DNA from: Episyrphus balteatus
Taxonomy: Eukaryota > Arthropoda > Insecta > Diptera > Syrphidae
Assembly: GCF_945859705.1 (NCBI RefSeq)
Contig: NC_079137.1
Location: forward strand, 69,400,277 to 69,464,276
DNA length: 64,000 nt
Reading direction: 5' to 3'
Part shown: positions 1 to 10,931 of the stretch, in pieces
Layout of the letters: the number at the start of each line of letters is the position of its first letter
Position numbering within the stretch: the stretch's first letter is position 1
The notes under the pieces: model-generated
What the model saw: only the letters and a program-made list of their open reading frames with translations
Told to the model about the DNA's origin: nothing
The model's database searches: none
Made by a program: the position numbers and the translations under genes

Positions 1-89
1 AGACTAAGCTCGTAACGCTCGTGACCAGATAAAAATAAAATTGTCATGTAGACAGAGCAAATGAATTGCTCGGTATTGTCGAAAATTTA

Positions 90-516
90 ATTCTATGTTT
101 TTGCGATGTTCTTAGTAACTATTATAAAACTCTAAGAGAGATTAATCGTGTGGATGGATTAAAATGTAAGTGAATTTAGAAGCTGAATTAGTCCATAACT
201 TCCTAAAAATTCCGTTAATGTAGAACATTGTATTCTATTTCGCTTGCGATGTTTTTATAAATTATAATAAAAATTTTCAAGGAGACCACATAGATGTGTT
301 AATAGTATGTAGATTAAGCGGCTCAATCGAGTCTTGTATTTCAACTAGTTTCGTTAATGTAGAATATAAATAATTCTATGTTTTGCGATGTTTTTACTAA
401 ATATAATAAAATTGATAAATATGATAGTCGTTTGAGAAAGCGACTGCATGAGGCCTACACTATCTCCATATTCCGTTTATGCAGAAATGGAATTCTATGT
501 TATTGCGATGTTTTTA
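90..516. repeat. Four-copy diverged tandem module (~120-142 bp spacing)
   Basis: A core resembling ATTCTATGTTTTTGCGATGT followed by TTTTA recurs at about 90-114, 232-257, 373-396 and 492-516. The last three are preceded by a TTCGTTAATGTAGAA-like box, and the first three are followed by a TATAATAAAA-like box. The 70-90 bp between modules are not alike. One of them holds an 8-bp hairpin with a GAGA loop (AGTCGTTT...AAGCGACT, about 426-445). The function is unknown. It could be a decayed minisatellite, or repeated control modules in front of small transcription units. Confidence 0.6.
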
Positions 517-529
517 CCTTTTGGGATAC

Positions 530-1262
530 AAGACATTTTCCCTCGGAAAATGACATGAAAAAAACATATATTAATTCTTGTACCATGCTTTTTTTTATTA
601 TTTGTATAACATAATTAATACAAACTTCTACAAGATCTCCTTATTTGAAATCAAATTTTTATCTCCAAACTTTCAAATCACGAAAGTTTTTTTTTTCTTG
701 TAAAAATGTCATTTCAAAATAATGTTACAGACATAAAATAAACTTTTATATTATTGTCCGCCATCATCAAGTTTATACGACTTTCAGAATGATTTAAACT
801 TAATTTTTGCACGTCACCACCTCCTGTACACATTTGTATATATTGTTTGTGTCATTCTATCACCACAGTTAGAGGCCCATCAACGTCAGTTCCATTTCCA
901 CTAAAAAAAAATTGTGTTGTCCTCTTATTGTCCTGAATGGTGAAGAATAGTATCTCACATCGCATTTTACTATACAACGATACATAGGACTATAACCTAG
1001 GCAGCCAGGACCAACTTTTTTGTCCTAAGCCCTATGACACTGATGATGATTACAATTCTGTCCTGTGGTTCTGACATAGTAGAGTACAATGAGAGTTCTC
1101 TGGCGATAATACAGGAATTGTAACAGAAATATAAACGAAAAGGGCAGTAAAACCTCCTTGATGAATATTATATACAAACAGTTACAGGAAATTCCTGGAA
1201 AGATGTCTTTTTTTTTACACATGAAAAAAGAAAAACAAAAAAAAAGAAAGAAAAAATATAAC
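530..1262. other. Non-coding, no recognised feature
   Basis: This stretch has slightly higher GC than the introns further right and no obvious repeat. Short open frames exist on the minus strand but have no homology that I recognise. If the candidate exon at 1263-1490 is real, this is the start of its first intron. Confidence 0.4.
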
Positions 1263-1490
1263 CTGCATAAGCTTCTCTAGGGAGAATATTTTCTCTCCTG
1301 CAGAATAAATCAAATTAAGAGCTTTAATCTTAATGTCCTGACCGTGACGATATGGCAGCAGGAGCATCACCAACAGCAGCAGCAGTAGAATTGCCCTCAA
1401 TGTTAGTGACATGGATGACCAAGGATAACGTCGAATTTCGACGACGACGACACGATATGATGGTGCAACATGGTGTGTGGCACCAGACAT
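1263..1490 (-). CDS. Candidate first coding exon with a signal peptide or signal anchor (partial gene)
   Basis: The minus-strand frame is open, with an ATG at 1490 in the fly-like context CAAAATG. An upstream in-frame ATG lies at 1511 and a downstream one at 1412. From the 1412 ATG the protein begins MSLTLRAILLLLLLVMLLL followed by PYRHGQ, a strong hydrophobic core typical of a secretory signal. The frame ends ...EKLMQ at a plausible donor, CAG|GTTATA (1263/1262), so later exons would lie left of base 1. Base composition here is clearly higher in GC than the surroundings. I do not recognise the protein. It could be a real first exon of a secreted or membrane protein, or a chance open frame in a 5' region. 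If real, it is a separate gene on the same strand as the receptor gene and downstream of it. Confidence 0.4.
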
Positions 1491-1511
1491 TTTGGTCAAA
1501 CCAAAGGTCAT

Positions 1512-2039
1512 GATTTGGTCGTTGTTTTTGGTTGACTTCTTTTTTTTTTAGTTTTGGTTCTTCTAGGATTATTATTGTTTTTTTTTTTTTTTTTTACTGT
1601 GCGCTGTGCTCCGCGGTGTCCTATGTATTTCCGGTCGTCCTTTTTGTGGCTGCTTCCCAAAATGAATATAATATTTTCTCCAATTTTTGTGTGATGAAGG
1701 CCCTGCAAAGGGTAGAAGGGGAAGGAATTGCTGCGGTAGTTGTTAGTGCCGCCATTGTGGTCATATGCACACATTTTGTCTGCCATTTGGAGATGATTTA
1801 AGGACATGGTTTTGATCCTTGCAAGAGGCATGAGGGTGCATCATTAATGAACCACTATAATACTGGCGCCACCATACACATATACAACAAAATGTGAGGA
1901 TTTAAGGATATTTTATGATCCGGAAGAGGATACATGAGTGTGTAAGTTATTAATTTTAAGGCGAACGCATATGAACTCAACATATTTTTGTAGATATTTA
2001 TGTATTTTTAGGGTGAATTTAATGTTGTGAATAATATCG
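1512..2039. other. Possible 5' leader or promoter zone; otherwise nothing recognised
   Basis: The part at about 1,590-1,850 is richer in GC (for example around 1,600-1,620) than the flanks, which fits a leader or promoter upstream of the candidate minus-strand exon. No TATA box or initiator could be assigned with confidence. A poly-T tract occurs at about 1,578-1,595. Confidence 0.3.
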
Positions 2040-5000
2040 AAAAGTAAAAAAAAATTGCAAAATCGTTTTTTTCCGAAAAGGGGTTAACCTAGGATTTTTG
2101 TCGAAAATCCGACAAAAATAGAATTTTTGTTTTTTTTTTATTAAAAGAGCTTAAAAAAACCATTCTTTTGATATCACACTTGAAGGATTTGGAGGAAATT
2201 TTAACCTAATAATTTTGTCGAAAATCCGAAAAAAATGAATTGTCGATTTTATTGGTTTTATGATATTAATAGAGCTTGATAAGACCTTTCATTTGATATC
2301 TCACTCGAAGGATTTGGAGGAAATTTTTTTAAATGCGTTTTTTTCCGACAATGAACCTAGGATTTTTGTCGAAAATCCGACAAAAATAGAATTTTCGATT
2401 TTATACGTTTTATGATATTAATAGAGCTTGACAAGACCTTTCATTTGATATTTCACTCGAAGGATTTGAGGAAATTTTTTTAAATGCGTATTTTTTCTGA
2501 CAATGGGTTAACCTAGGATTTTTGTCGAAAATCCGACAAAAATAGAAATTTCGATTTTATTGGTTTTATGATATTAATAGAGCTTGACAAGACCTTTCAT
2601 TTGATATCTCACTCGATGGAATTTGAGGAAATTTTTTAAAATGCGTTTTTTCCGACAAGGGGTTAATCTAGGATTTTTGTCGAAAATCCGAGAAAAATAG
2701 ATTTTTTTTATTAAAAGAGCTTAAAAAGACCTTTCTTTTGATATCACACTTGAAGGATTTGGAGGAAATTTTAACCTAATATTTTTGTCGAAAATCCGAA
2801 AAAAATAGAATTGTCGATTTTATTGGTTTTATGATATTAATAGAGCTTGACAAGACCTTTCATTTGATATCTCACTCGAAGGATTTGGAGGAAATTTTTT
2901 TAAATGCGTTTTTTTCCGACAAGGGGTTAACCTAGGATTTTTGTCGAAAATCCGACAAAAATAGAATTTTTGTTTTTTTTTTTTTTTTAAAGAGCTTGAA
3001 AAGACCTTTCTTTTGATATCTCACTCGATGGAATTTGAGGAAATTTTTTAAAATGCGTTTTTTTCCGACAATGAACCTAGGATTTTTGTCGAAAATCCGA
3101 CAAAAATAGAATTTTCGATTTTATACGTTTTATGATATTAATAGAGCTTGACAAGACCTTTCATTTGATATTTCACTCGAAGGATTTGAGGAAATTTTTT
3201 TAAATGCGTATTTTTTCTGACAATGGGTTAACCTAGGATTTTTGTCGAAAATCCGACAAAAATAGAAATTTCGATTTTATTGGTTTTATGATATTAATAG
3301 AGCTTGACAAGACCTTTCATTTGATATCTCACTCGATGGAATTTGAGGAAATTTTTTAAAATGCGTTTTTTCCGACAAGTGGTTAATCTAGGATTTTTGT
3401 CGAAAATCCGACAAAAATAGAAATTTCGATTTTATTGGTTTTATGATATTAATAGAGCTTGACAAGACCTTTCATTTGATATCTCACTCGATGGAATTTG
3501 AGGAAATTTTTTAAAATGCGTTTTTTCCGACAAGGGGTTAATCTAGGATTTTTGTCGAAAATCCGACAAAAATAGAAATTTCGATTTTATTGGTTTTATG
3601 ATATTAATAGAGCTTGACAAGACCTTTCATTTGATATCTCACTCGATGGAATTTGAGGAAATTTTTTAAAATGCGTTTTTTCCGACAAGGGGTTAATCTA
3701 GGATTTTTGTCAAAAATCCGAAAAAAATAGAATTGTCGATTTTCTTGGTTTTATGATATTAATAAAGCTTGAAAAGACCTTTCATTTGATATCTCACTCG
3801 ATGGAATTGGAGGAAATTTTTTTAAATGCGTTGTTTTTCCGAAAAGGGGTTAACCTAGGATTTTGTCGAAAATCCGAGAAAAATTAAATTTTTGGTTATT
3901 TTTAATTAAAAGAGCTTAAAAAGACCTTTCTTTTGAAGAATTTGGATAAAAATGTTTTAAATGTTTAAAATGCGTTTTTTTCCGACAAGGGGTTACCCTA
4001 GGTTTTTGTTGAAAATCCGACAAAAATAGAATTTTCGATTTTATTGGTTTTATGATATTAATAGAGCTTGACAAGACCTTTCATTTGATATCTCACTCGT
4101 TGGAATTTGAGGAAATTTTTTAAAATGGGTTTTTTTCCGACAAGGGGTTAACCAAGGATTTTTGTCGAAAATCCGACAAAAATAGAATTTTCGATTTTAT
4201 ACGTTTTATGATATTAATAGAGCTTGACAAGACCTTTCATTTGATATTTCACTCGAAGGATTTGAGGAAATTTTTTTAAATGCGTATTTTTTCTGACAAT
4301 GGGTTAACCTAGGATTTTTGTCGAAAATCCGACAAAAATAGAAATTTCGATTTTATTGGTTTTATGATATTAATAGAGCTTGACAAGACCTTTCATTTGA
4401 TATCTCACTCGATGGAATTTGAGGAAATTTTTTAAAATGCGTTTTTTCCGACAAGGGGTTAATCTAGGATTTTTGTCGAAAATCCGAGAAAAATAGATTT
4501 TTTTTATTAAAAGAGCTTAAAAAGACCTTTCTTTTGATATCTCACTTGAAGGATTTAGAGGAAATTTTAACCTAATATTTTTGTCGAAAATCCGAAAAAA
4601 ATAGAATTGTCGATTTTATTGGTTTTATGATATTAATAGAGCTTGACAAGACCTTTCATTTGATATCTCACTCGAAGGATTTGGAGGAAATTTTTTTAAA
4701 TGCGTTTTTTTCCGACAAGGGGTTAACCTAGGATTTTTGTCGAAAATCCGACAAAAATAGAACTTTTGGTTTTCTTTTTATTAAAAGAGCTTGAAAAGAC
4801 CTTTCTTTTGATATCTCACTTGAAGGATTTGGAGGAAATTTTAACCTAATATTTTTGTCGAAAATCCGAAAAAAATAGAATTGTCGATTTTATTGGTTTT
4901 ATGATATTAATAGAGCTTGACAAGACCTTTCATTTGATATCTCACTCGAAGGATTTGGAGGAAATTTTTTTAAATGCGTTTTTTTCCGCCAAGGGGTTAA

Positions 5001-6640
5001 CTTAGGATTTTTGTCCAAAATCCGAGGAAAATAGAACTTTTGGTTTTCTTTTTATTAAAAGAGCTTGAAAAGACCTTTCTTTTGATATCTCACTTGAAGG
5101 ATTTGGAGGAAATTTTAACCTAATATTTTTGTCGAAAATCCGAAAAAAATAGAATTTTCGATTTTATAGGTTTTATTCTATTAATAGAGCTTGACAAGAC
5201 CTTTCATTTGATATTTCACTCGAAGGATTTGGAGGAAATTTTTTTAAATGCGTTTTTTTCCGACAAGGGGTTAACCTAGGATTTTTGTCGAAAATACGAG
5301 AAAAATAGAATTTTTGTTTTTTTTTTTTTAAAGAGCTTGAAAAGACCTTTCTTTTGATATCTCACTCGATGGAATTTGAGGAAATTTTTTAAAATGCGTT
5401 TTTTTCCCGACAAGGGGTTAACCAAGGATTTTTGTCGAAAATCCGAAAAAAAATAGAATTGTCGATTTTATAGGTTTTATTCTATTAATAGAGCTTGACA
5501 AGACCTTTCATTTGATATTTCACTCGAAGGATTTGGAGGAAATTTTTTTAAATGCGTATTTTTTATGACAATGGGTTAACCTAGGATTTTTGTCGAAAAT
5601 TCGAGAAAAAAAAAAGATTTTTTTTATTAAAAGAGCTTGAAAAGACCTTTCTTTTGATATCTCACTCGAAGAATTTGGAGGAAATTTTTATAAATGCGTT
5701 TTTTTCCGACAAGGGGTTAACCTAGGATTTTTGTCGAAAATCCGAGAAAAATTGATTTTTTTTATTAAAAGAGCTTGAAAAGACCTGTCTTTTGATATCT
5801 CACTCGAAGGATTTGGAGGAAATTTTTTTAAATGCGTATTTTTTCTGACAATGGGTTAACCGAGGATTTTTGTCGAAAATCTGACAAAAATAGAATTTTT
5901 GTCGAAAATCCGATAAAAATAAAATTTTCGGTTCTCATCAGTTGATAGAGCTCGTAAAGAACTTTCTTTTAATGTCTCTTTCGATAGATTTAGAGGAAAT
6001 TTTTTAAAATGCGTTTTTTTTCTGACAATAGGTTAGCCTAGGATTTTTGTCGAAAATCCGACAAAAGAAGATTTTTTGGTTTTAACTTGTTAATTGAGCT
6101 TGAAAAGACCTTTCTTTTGATATCTCACTCGAAGGATTTGGAGGAAATTTTTTTAAATGCGTATTTTTTCTGACAATGGGTTAACCTAGGATTTTTGTCG
6201 AAAATCCGAGAAAAATAGAATTTTTGGTTTTTTCTATTAAAATAGCTTGAAAAGACCTTTCTTTTGATATCTCACTCGATGAAATTGGAGGAAATTTTTT
6301 TAAATGCATTTTTTTCCGACAATGGATTAAAGGAGGATTTTTGTCGAAAATCCGAGAAAAATTGAATTTTGGTTCTCATCTGTTAATAGAGCTTGAAAAG
6401 ACCTTTCTTTTGATGTCAAACTCGATGGATTTGGTGGAAATTTTATTAATCGCGTTTTTTTCCGCCAAGTGGTTATCTTGAATTTCTATCAAAAATCTGA
6501 CAAAAATAGAATTTGGTTTTGATTCGTTGATAGAGCTCGTAAAGAACTTTCTTTTGATGCCTATTTCGATGGATTTGGAGAAAATTTTTTTAATCGCGTT
6601 TTTGCGAAAAGCAATAATTGGACGTTTTCTGACCGTAAAA
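2040..6640. repeat. Satellite array, ~155-bp units with a built-in hairpin
   Basis: About 30 imperfect tandem units fill 4.6 kb. A full unit runs TTTTTTCCGACAAGGGGTTA, then CCTAGGATTTTTGTCG, AAAATCCGACAAAAATAGAA, a TATGATATTAATAGAGCTTG block, ACAAGACCTTTCATTTGATA, and a GAGGAAATTTTTTTAAATGC block. Landmark copies at 2354, 2510 and 2665 are spaced 156 and 155 bp. Shorter units lack the middle block and have a TTTTTTTTATTAAAAGAGCT variant. Each unit carries the perfect inverted repeat ATTTTTGTCG/CGACAAAAAT with a 6-nt loop. Units at the right edge (6,380-6,640) are the most diverged. No coding capacity is supported. Confidence 0.95.
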
Positions 6641-8500
6641 AAACATTTTTGGGTATGTCGATCGTTAATCCAATTGACCTTTATCAAAAAGCTCATACTT
6701 ACTTATTCATTTATGCTTTACTGGTTGCCAACTTCTGTATTTATAAAAATAAAAACAATGCCTTGTGTTATTTATTTTTAATGTTTTATTTTTATTTTTC
6801 CTTGTTGTATTTCACTATTAGATTTTTATATAATTTTAAAATTATTATTTTTATTTTGTTGTTGTTGTATTTTTGTTTGAGTCTAGTTTTTTTCATTATT
6901 TTTTTTTGTTGTTTGTTTTTTGTTTTTTTTTTTTTTTTTGTATATAATTATAATTACAATAGTATAACAAAAGAAAACAATTTTTATATATATACTATAT
7001 TTTTTTTAATAATAATATATCGATAATAAATGTATAATGTAAGATTATATATATTTTTTTTCTGTTTTTTTTTTTTTTAATTTTAGTTTTTTTATTTATA
7101 CAATAGTTTTAAGGTTTTTTTTTTACTTGTTATGTGTATTAAATTGTTTATTTGTTCGTAAACATCGATTTCTTTTTCTTTCTTTTTACTTTTTCGCTAT
7201 GACATAAGACTAAAAATGACAAATGTGATTCTTAAATATTAGTTTTTTACTTAGTTTTGTTTTTAATTTTATTATAATGTAATATTTTTGTTGGTTTTGG
7301 GTTTTTTAGAAAAATTTTAATTTACAATTAACAGTTACTATATATTAAATTCTTTTCTGTGTCTACAATTATGTTTTGTTTTTTTTTTAATTATTCAAAA
7401 ATAGTTGTATTTTGTATTTCTTTTTTTTAATATCTATATAATATAATAATTTACAATTTATATTTCTATGCATTTTATATAAAAACGAAAACAATTTTTT
7501 TTTCCTTTTTTTTATTTAATTTTATCTTTCTAAGGATATTTTTAAGATTTTTTTGTTTTTAGTGTTAGTTTTATATTTATGGTACACTAGGGTTGTATTG
7601 ATTGAGTTTGAGTTTTCCGGTTTTTTTTAATGTTTTTGAGTATTTTTTTTTATCTGTTATGATTTCTGCTTTAATATTATAATACAAGTTTTTGTTGCTA
7701 TTTTTTTTTAATTTGTGTATGTTAATGTAGATGTGAGCGTATTTAAAGGTGTGTATTCTATATTAGATTTTTTATGAAAGTGTGATATTTCAGTTTTTTT
7801 TTAATTTTAGTTATTTAATTTTTATTTAAGATTTATTAATATCTCTGGCATTTTTGTTCTTCTTTTAAATTGATATTCTAGGTAAAAAGCTCATTATCAG
7901 TTTTCGTATCTATTTTCTTTTCTTTTTGATGAAAAAAATTATTAAATATTATTAAAATATTAGTTAAAAATTATAATTTCAAATAAAATTCTAAAATAAA
8001 TAATTTAAAATAAATAAATATAACTTTAAATAAATTAAATAGTCAAACTATATTTTTTGTTCCTTTTTTGGTTTAGTTTACATTTTTTAATATTTATATT
8101 TTGGCGAGTAGTTTATTTTTTTTTTTTAATATTAATTTTGTTTTATTTTTGGTTTAGTATTAATATTAATTTGGTTTTGTTTCTAAATATTATTTTTTTT
8201 TTCATTTGGCTATGTATAAAACCTATTTTAAGTACTTTCGCTGTGAAAATTTAGATAATTTTTTGTATATAAATTTGTTTTCGTGTATGTATGACGCTAT
8301 GTGATATTTTTGTTTTGTTTATATTTAATTTGTATGGTTAGAAAAAAATGCACTGTTCATGTATGTTTAGTTTTATTTTTTTTTTAATTTTATTTTTTGT
8401 AGGACGTTTAATATTTATTTTTTTTTTGTATTTATTTATAAAATTATATTTTATACAAAAAAATTAAGAAAATTAATCAAATAAATAAAAATTGAAGAAC
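6641..8500 (-). other. T-rich non-coding zone: probable 3' UTR and downstream flank of the receptor gene
   Basis: On the minus strand this lies immediately after the stop codon of the last receptor exon (8501). The sequence is an almost unbroken run of T/A-rich DNA with many TTTATT (AATAAA on the minus strand). The true cleavage site cannot be chosen from sequence alone. No open frame here looks coding. Confidence 0.5.
8431..8436 (-). promoter_or_regulatory. First canonical polyadenylation signal (AATAAA) after the receptor stop codon
   Basis: Reading the minus strand, AATAAA lies about 65 nt past the TAG at 8503-8501. Many further AATAAA-like hexamers follow in the T-rich zone, so this is only the nearest candidate and longer 3' UTRs are possible. 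Confidence 0.4.
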
Positions 8501-8643
8501 CTATTTCTTAACTGAATTAAGAGCACCGGTCTTCTTGTCCTTTTTAACTAAAGCATATACCGATGCAGCTTTATAATTAATTGGACCATAATTGTGAAAA
8601 TCCATATCGGCATATTCCAGTTCGTCATCGAAATTCGAAGCTG
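8501..8643 (-). CDS. Receptor exon 17: Tyr-rich C-terminus and stop
   Basis: It encodes residues 2022-2068 and TAG: ASNFDDELEYADMDFHNY, then GPINYKAASVYALVKK and DKKTGALNSVKK. Four tyrosines in 20 residues (2032, 2040, 2045, 2051) look like SH2/phosphotyrosine docking sites; SVYALV fits an ITIM-like pattern. The sequence is low in simple repeats, unlike the rest of the tail, and so is probably conserved. The acceptor is CATTAG|CAGCTT. The last residues do not form a PDZ-binding end. Confidence 0.88.
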
Positions 8644-10795
8644 CTAATGGCTAGAGGTTTGGTTTTTTTTTTTTGGTAGAAATAAAGTAATTGGAGTTAT
8701 AAATTTGAATAAAAAAATGATGAGAATTGAGATGGCTCTTGAGATGACAAAAAAACAACACATGCAAGGCGCAGGGGTTAGTTATTTTACCGAACACTTT
8801 TGATGTTAGTGTTTTAGTTGCTTTTTGGTTAGTTTTTAACCGACATTTTTTTATTGGTTCTGCAAATCTTTTTACGATGGAAATACCATTTTAGCATTGA
8901 AGATCTTCACTCAGGACAAAATAAAAAAAATAGTTTTCCTTGGTATAAAATGGGTTATTTTTAGGTTATTTTTTTACTTCTCTTGAATTCCCGGACCAAT
9001 TCCATTTTTATATAGCACATTGTTTGTCAAAAATAAGTGGTTATTAGTATATCCTTAACAAAGTAGCTGAACTCAAAATTTTGCTCCTTAATTAACTTTA
9101 CTTTTACTAACTAGTTATTTTTCTAAAATTTCTAGGTTCTCGTTCTAATATCATTTTAATTTGCATTAATGTGGTCTTAAAAAACCCTCTCAAATTTTAT
9201 GTAAAATTATTGCATTACTATTTCTAACTTGATTTTTTTTTTGTTTGTTTGTTAAAAATGGGTTATGTTTTGACCATTCGCGTGTTTTTTCGAAAATTTT
9301 ATATTATTATTTCACTAAGAAACTCTCTTGTATGCAATTATTGCATCTCTATTCTTAACTTGAAATTTTGTACATGGTTAAAAATTTTTTATTTTTTAAC
9401 CAAACATGTACATTTTTTTCGGATTTGTTTAATTAGTTTTATTTATATTACATTGAGAAACTCTCTTGTATGGCATTTTATGCATATCTATGCATAACTT
9501 GAAATTTTTTTCTTGGTTAAAAATTGGTTATTTTTTAACCACTCGCGTATATTTTATGATTTTTTGAAACGATTTCATTGATATGGCATCAAGAAAGTTT
9601 TCAAACATTTTGCTACCAATAACTGAGCTCCTTCAAATGGAATTATTTTTCTTAGACCTTTCTTATACCAGTCGGAAAGTTAAAAAATAACCTCTTGATT
9701 TTAATCAAATAAATCTCTTGTTATTCAGAAAAGCTACCTTTATTATTTTGTTTGTATTTTGATTGTTAATTAAGCATTATTATTTTAGTATATTAAATTT
9801 CACGAAATCACAATAATGATATAGATAATGCATTAGTATAAACAAAAAAAAAAAAACACACACAATTGATGTGTTATTATTATTAAATGATTTGTATTAA
9901 ATTCTGTCGTATTTTTGCTGGCGGCGTTATTATATGATTTTTTTTTTTCATTTGACATTTATACACACACAAAAGGTATTATTATTGAACAAAACAAAAA
10001 TAGAAGCATTAAATGAAAATGCCACACTAAATAATATAATATAAAAAAAAAAAAAATGAACATAAAAATGAATTTTATATAAATAGATAATAATGATATA
10101 CTGAATTAAAAAAAAAAAAATAAAGAAAATCAAGAATTTGATATTGTTGACCTTTTTTTTTTTGATTTCATATGTAAATTCCAAAATAAATCAGACAAAA
10201 ATGTGTTTATCTATAACCACCATCGAAAATACGACAGAAAATAATATTCTCTGTTCAATTATTATTTTTCCATCCATTATTAAAAAAAAATTAATAAATA
10301 AATATTGAATTCACTCCATAAAATATAGAAAATTATTCAGAATTTTATCAGATTTACCTGAAATTTTTAACAATAAATACATTTTTTTTTTTTTGCTGAC
10401 TAGAATATTGAATAATTGAATTGAAGAAATTTGAACTAAGAAATAATTTCTGTTTTTTTTTTTTGGTTTTAGAAAATATATGTATTACTGCCTTTGTAGA
10501 TGTCCTCAAAGTCAGATACATGCTAAAAAAAAAATAAATGTAAAAAAAAAAATTATAAATTTAAAATTCATGGAAATGTGTCAAGAATAGAAAAAAAAAC
10601 AAATCTTCAGAACGAAATTCAACAACGCAAAGTGAGTGAACTTTTATGTCACTTTTCTTCCAAAATTAAGTAAAAAAAAGCAAGAGAAAATTAGTTTTGA
10701 GTCTTTGAAAATTTTTACCAGCTTGAAAATGCTGATTATGATGAATAGAAGATATAAGCTCAATGAATACACATACTATCATTATCTGTTCAAAC
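8644..10795 (-). other. Intron 16
   Basis: AT-rich intron containing the tandem repeat described at 9180-9560. The rest (8,660-9,170 and 9,600-10,790) shows no coding signal or recognised element. A + strand open frame over 10,636-10,923 is a shadow of exon 16. Confidence 0.6.
9180..9560. repeat. Three diverged ~135-bp tandem copies with a GGTTAAAAA hairpin
   Basis: The block GAAACTCTCTTGTATG..., TGCAT, TAACTTGAAATTTT, then GGTTAAAAA...TTTTTAACC recurs starting near 9,185, 9,315 and 9,450. The two right-hand copies carry GGTTAAAAA and TTTTTAACC as 9-bp inverted arms, at about 9,376-9,401 and 9,515-9,540. The loop differs, while the arms are kept. Confidence 0.7.
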
Positions 10796-10931
10796 TTGTA
10801 AACATTGGCAAAGTTTGTGAAACAGGATCATTTGGTCGACCATCAGCATTTCGACGTATTGGTAATTTGACAGTACCATGTCGGCCACTTGATGATCGAG
10901 TTAAACGAATTGGCAAACAGTAAATAGCATC
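10796..10931 (-). CDS. Receptor exon 16: penultimate cytoplasmic exon
   Basis: It encodes residues 1977-2022: DAIYCLPIRLTRSSSGRH, then GTVKLPIRRNADGRPND and PVSQTLPMFT. The acceptor is TTTTTTTAG|GATGCT. The donor is uncertain: ACAA|GTTTGA gives phase 1, which fits the exon 17 acceptor. CCT|GTTTCA (phase 0) with an alternative acceptor AG|CCATTA is the other in-frame choice. Confidence 0.75.

Noticed and set aside
6376..7026. Open frames of 84-125 codons at the right edge of the satellite and in the T-rich zone
   Set aside because: One is satellite sequence and the other is Phe/Tyr/Leu from T-rich DNA; no codon structure or splice context.
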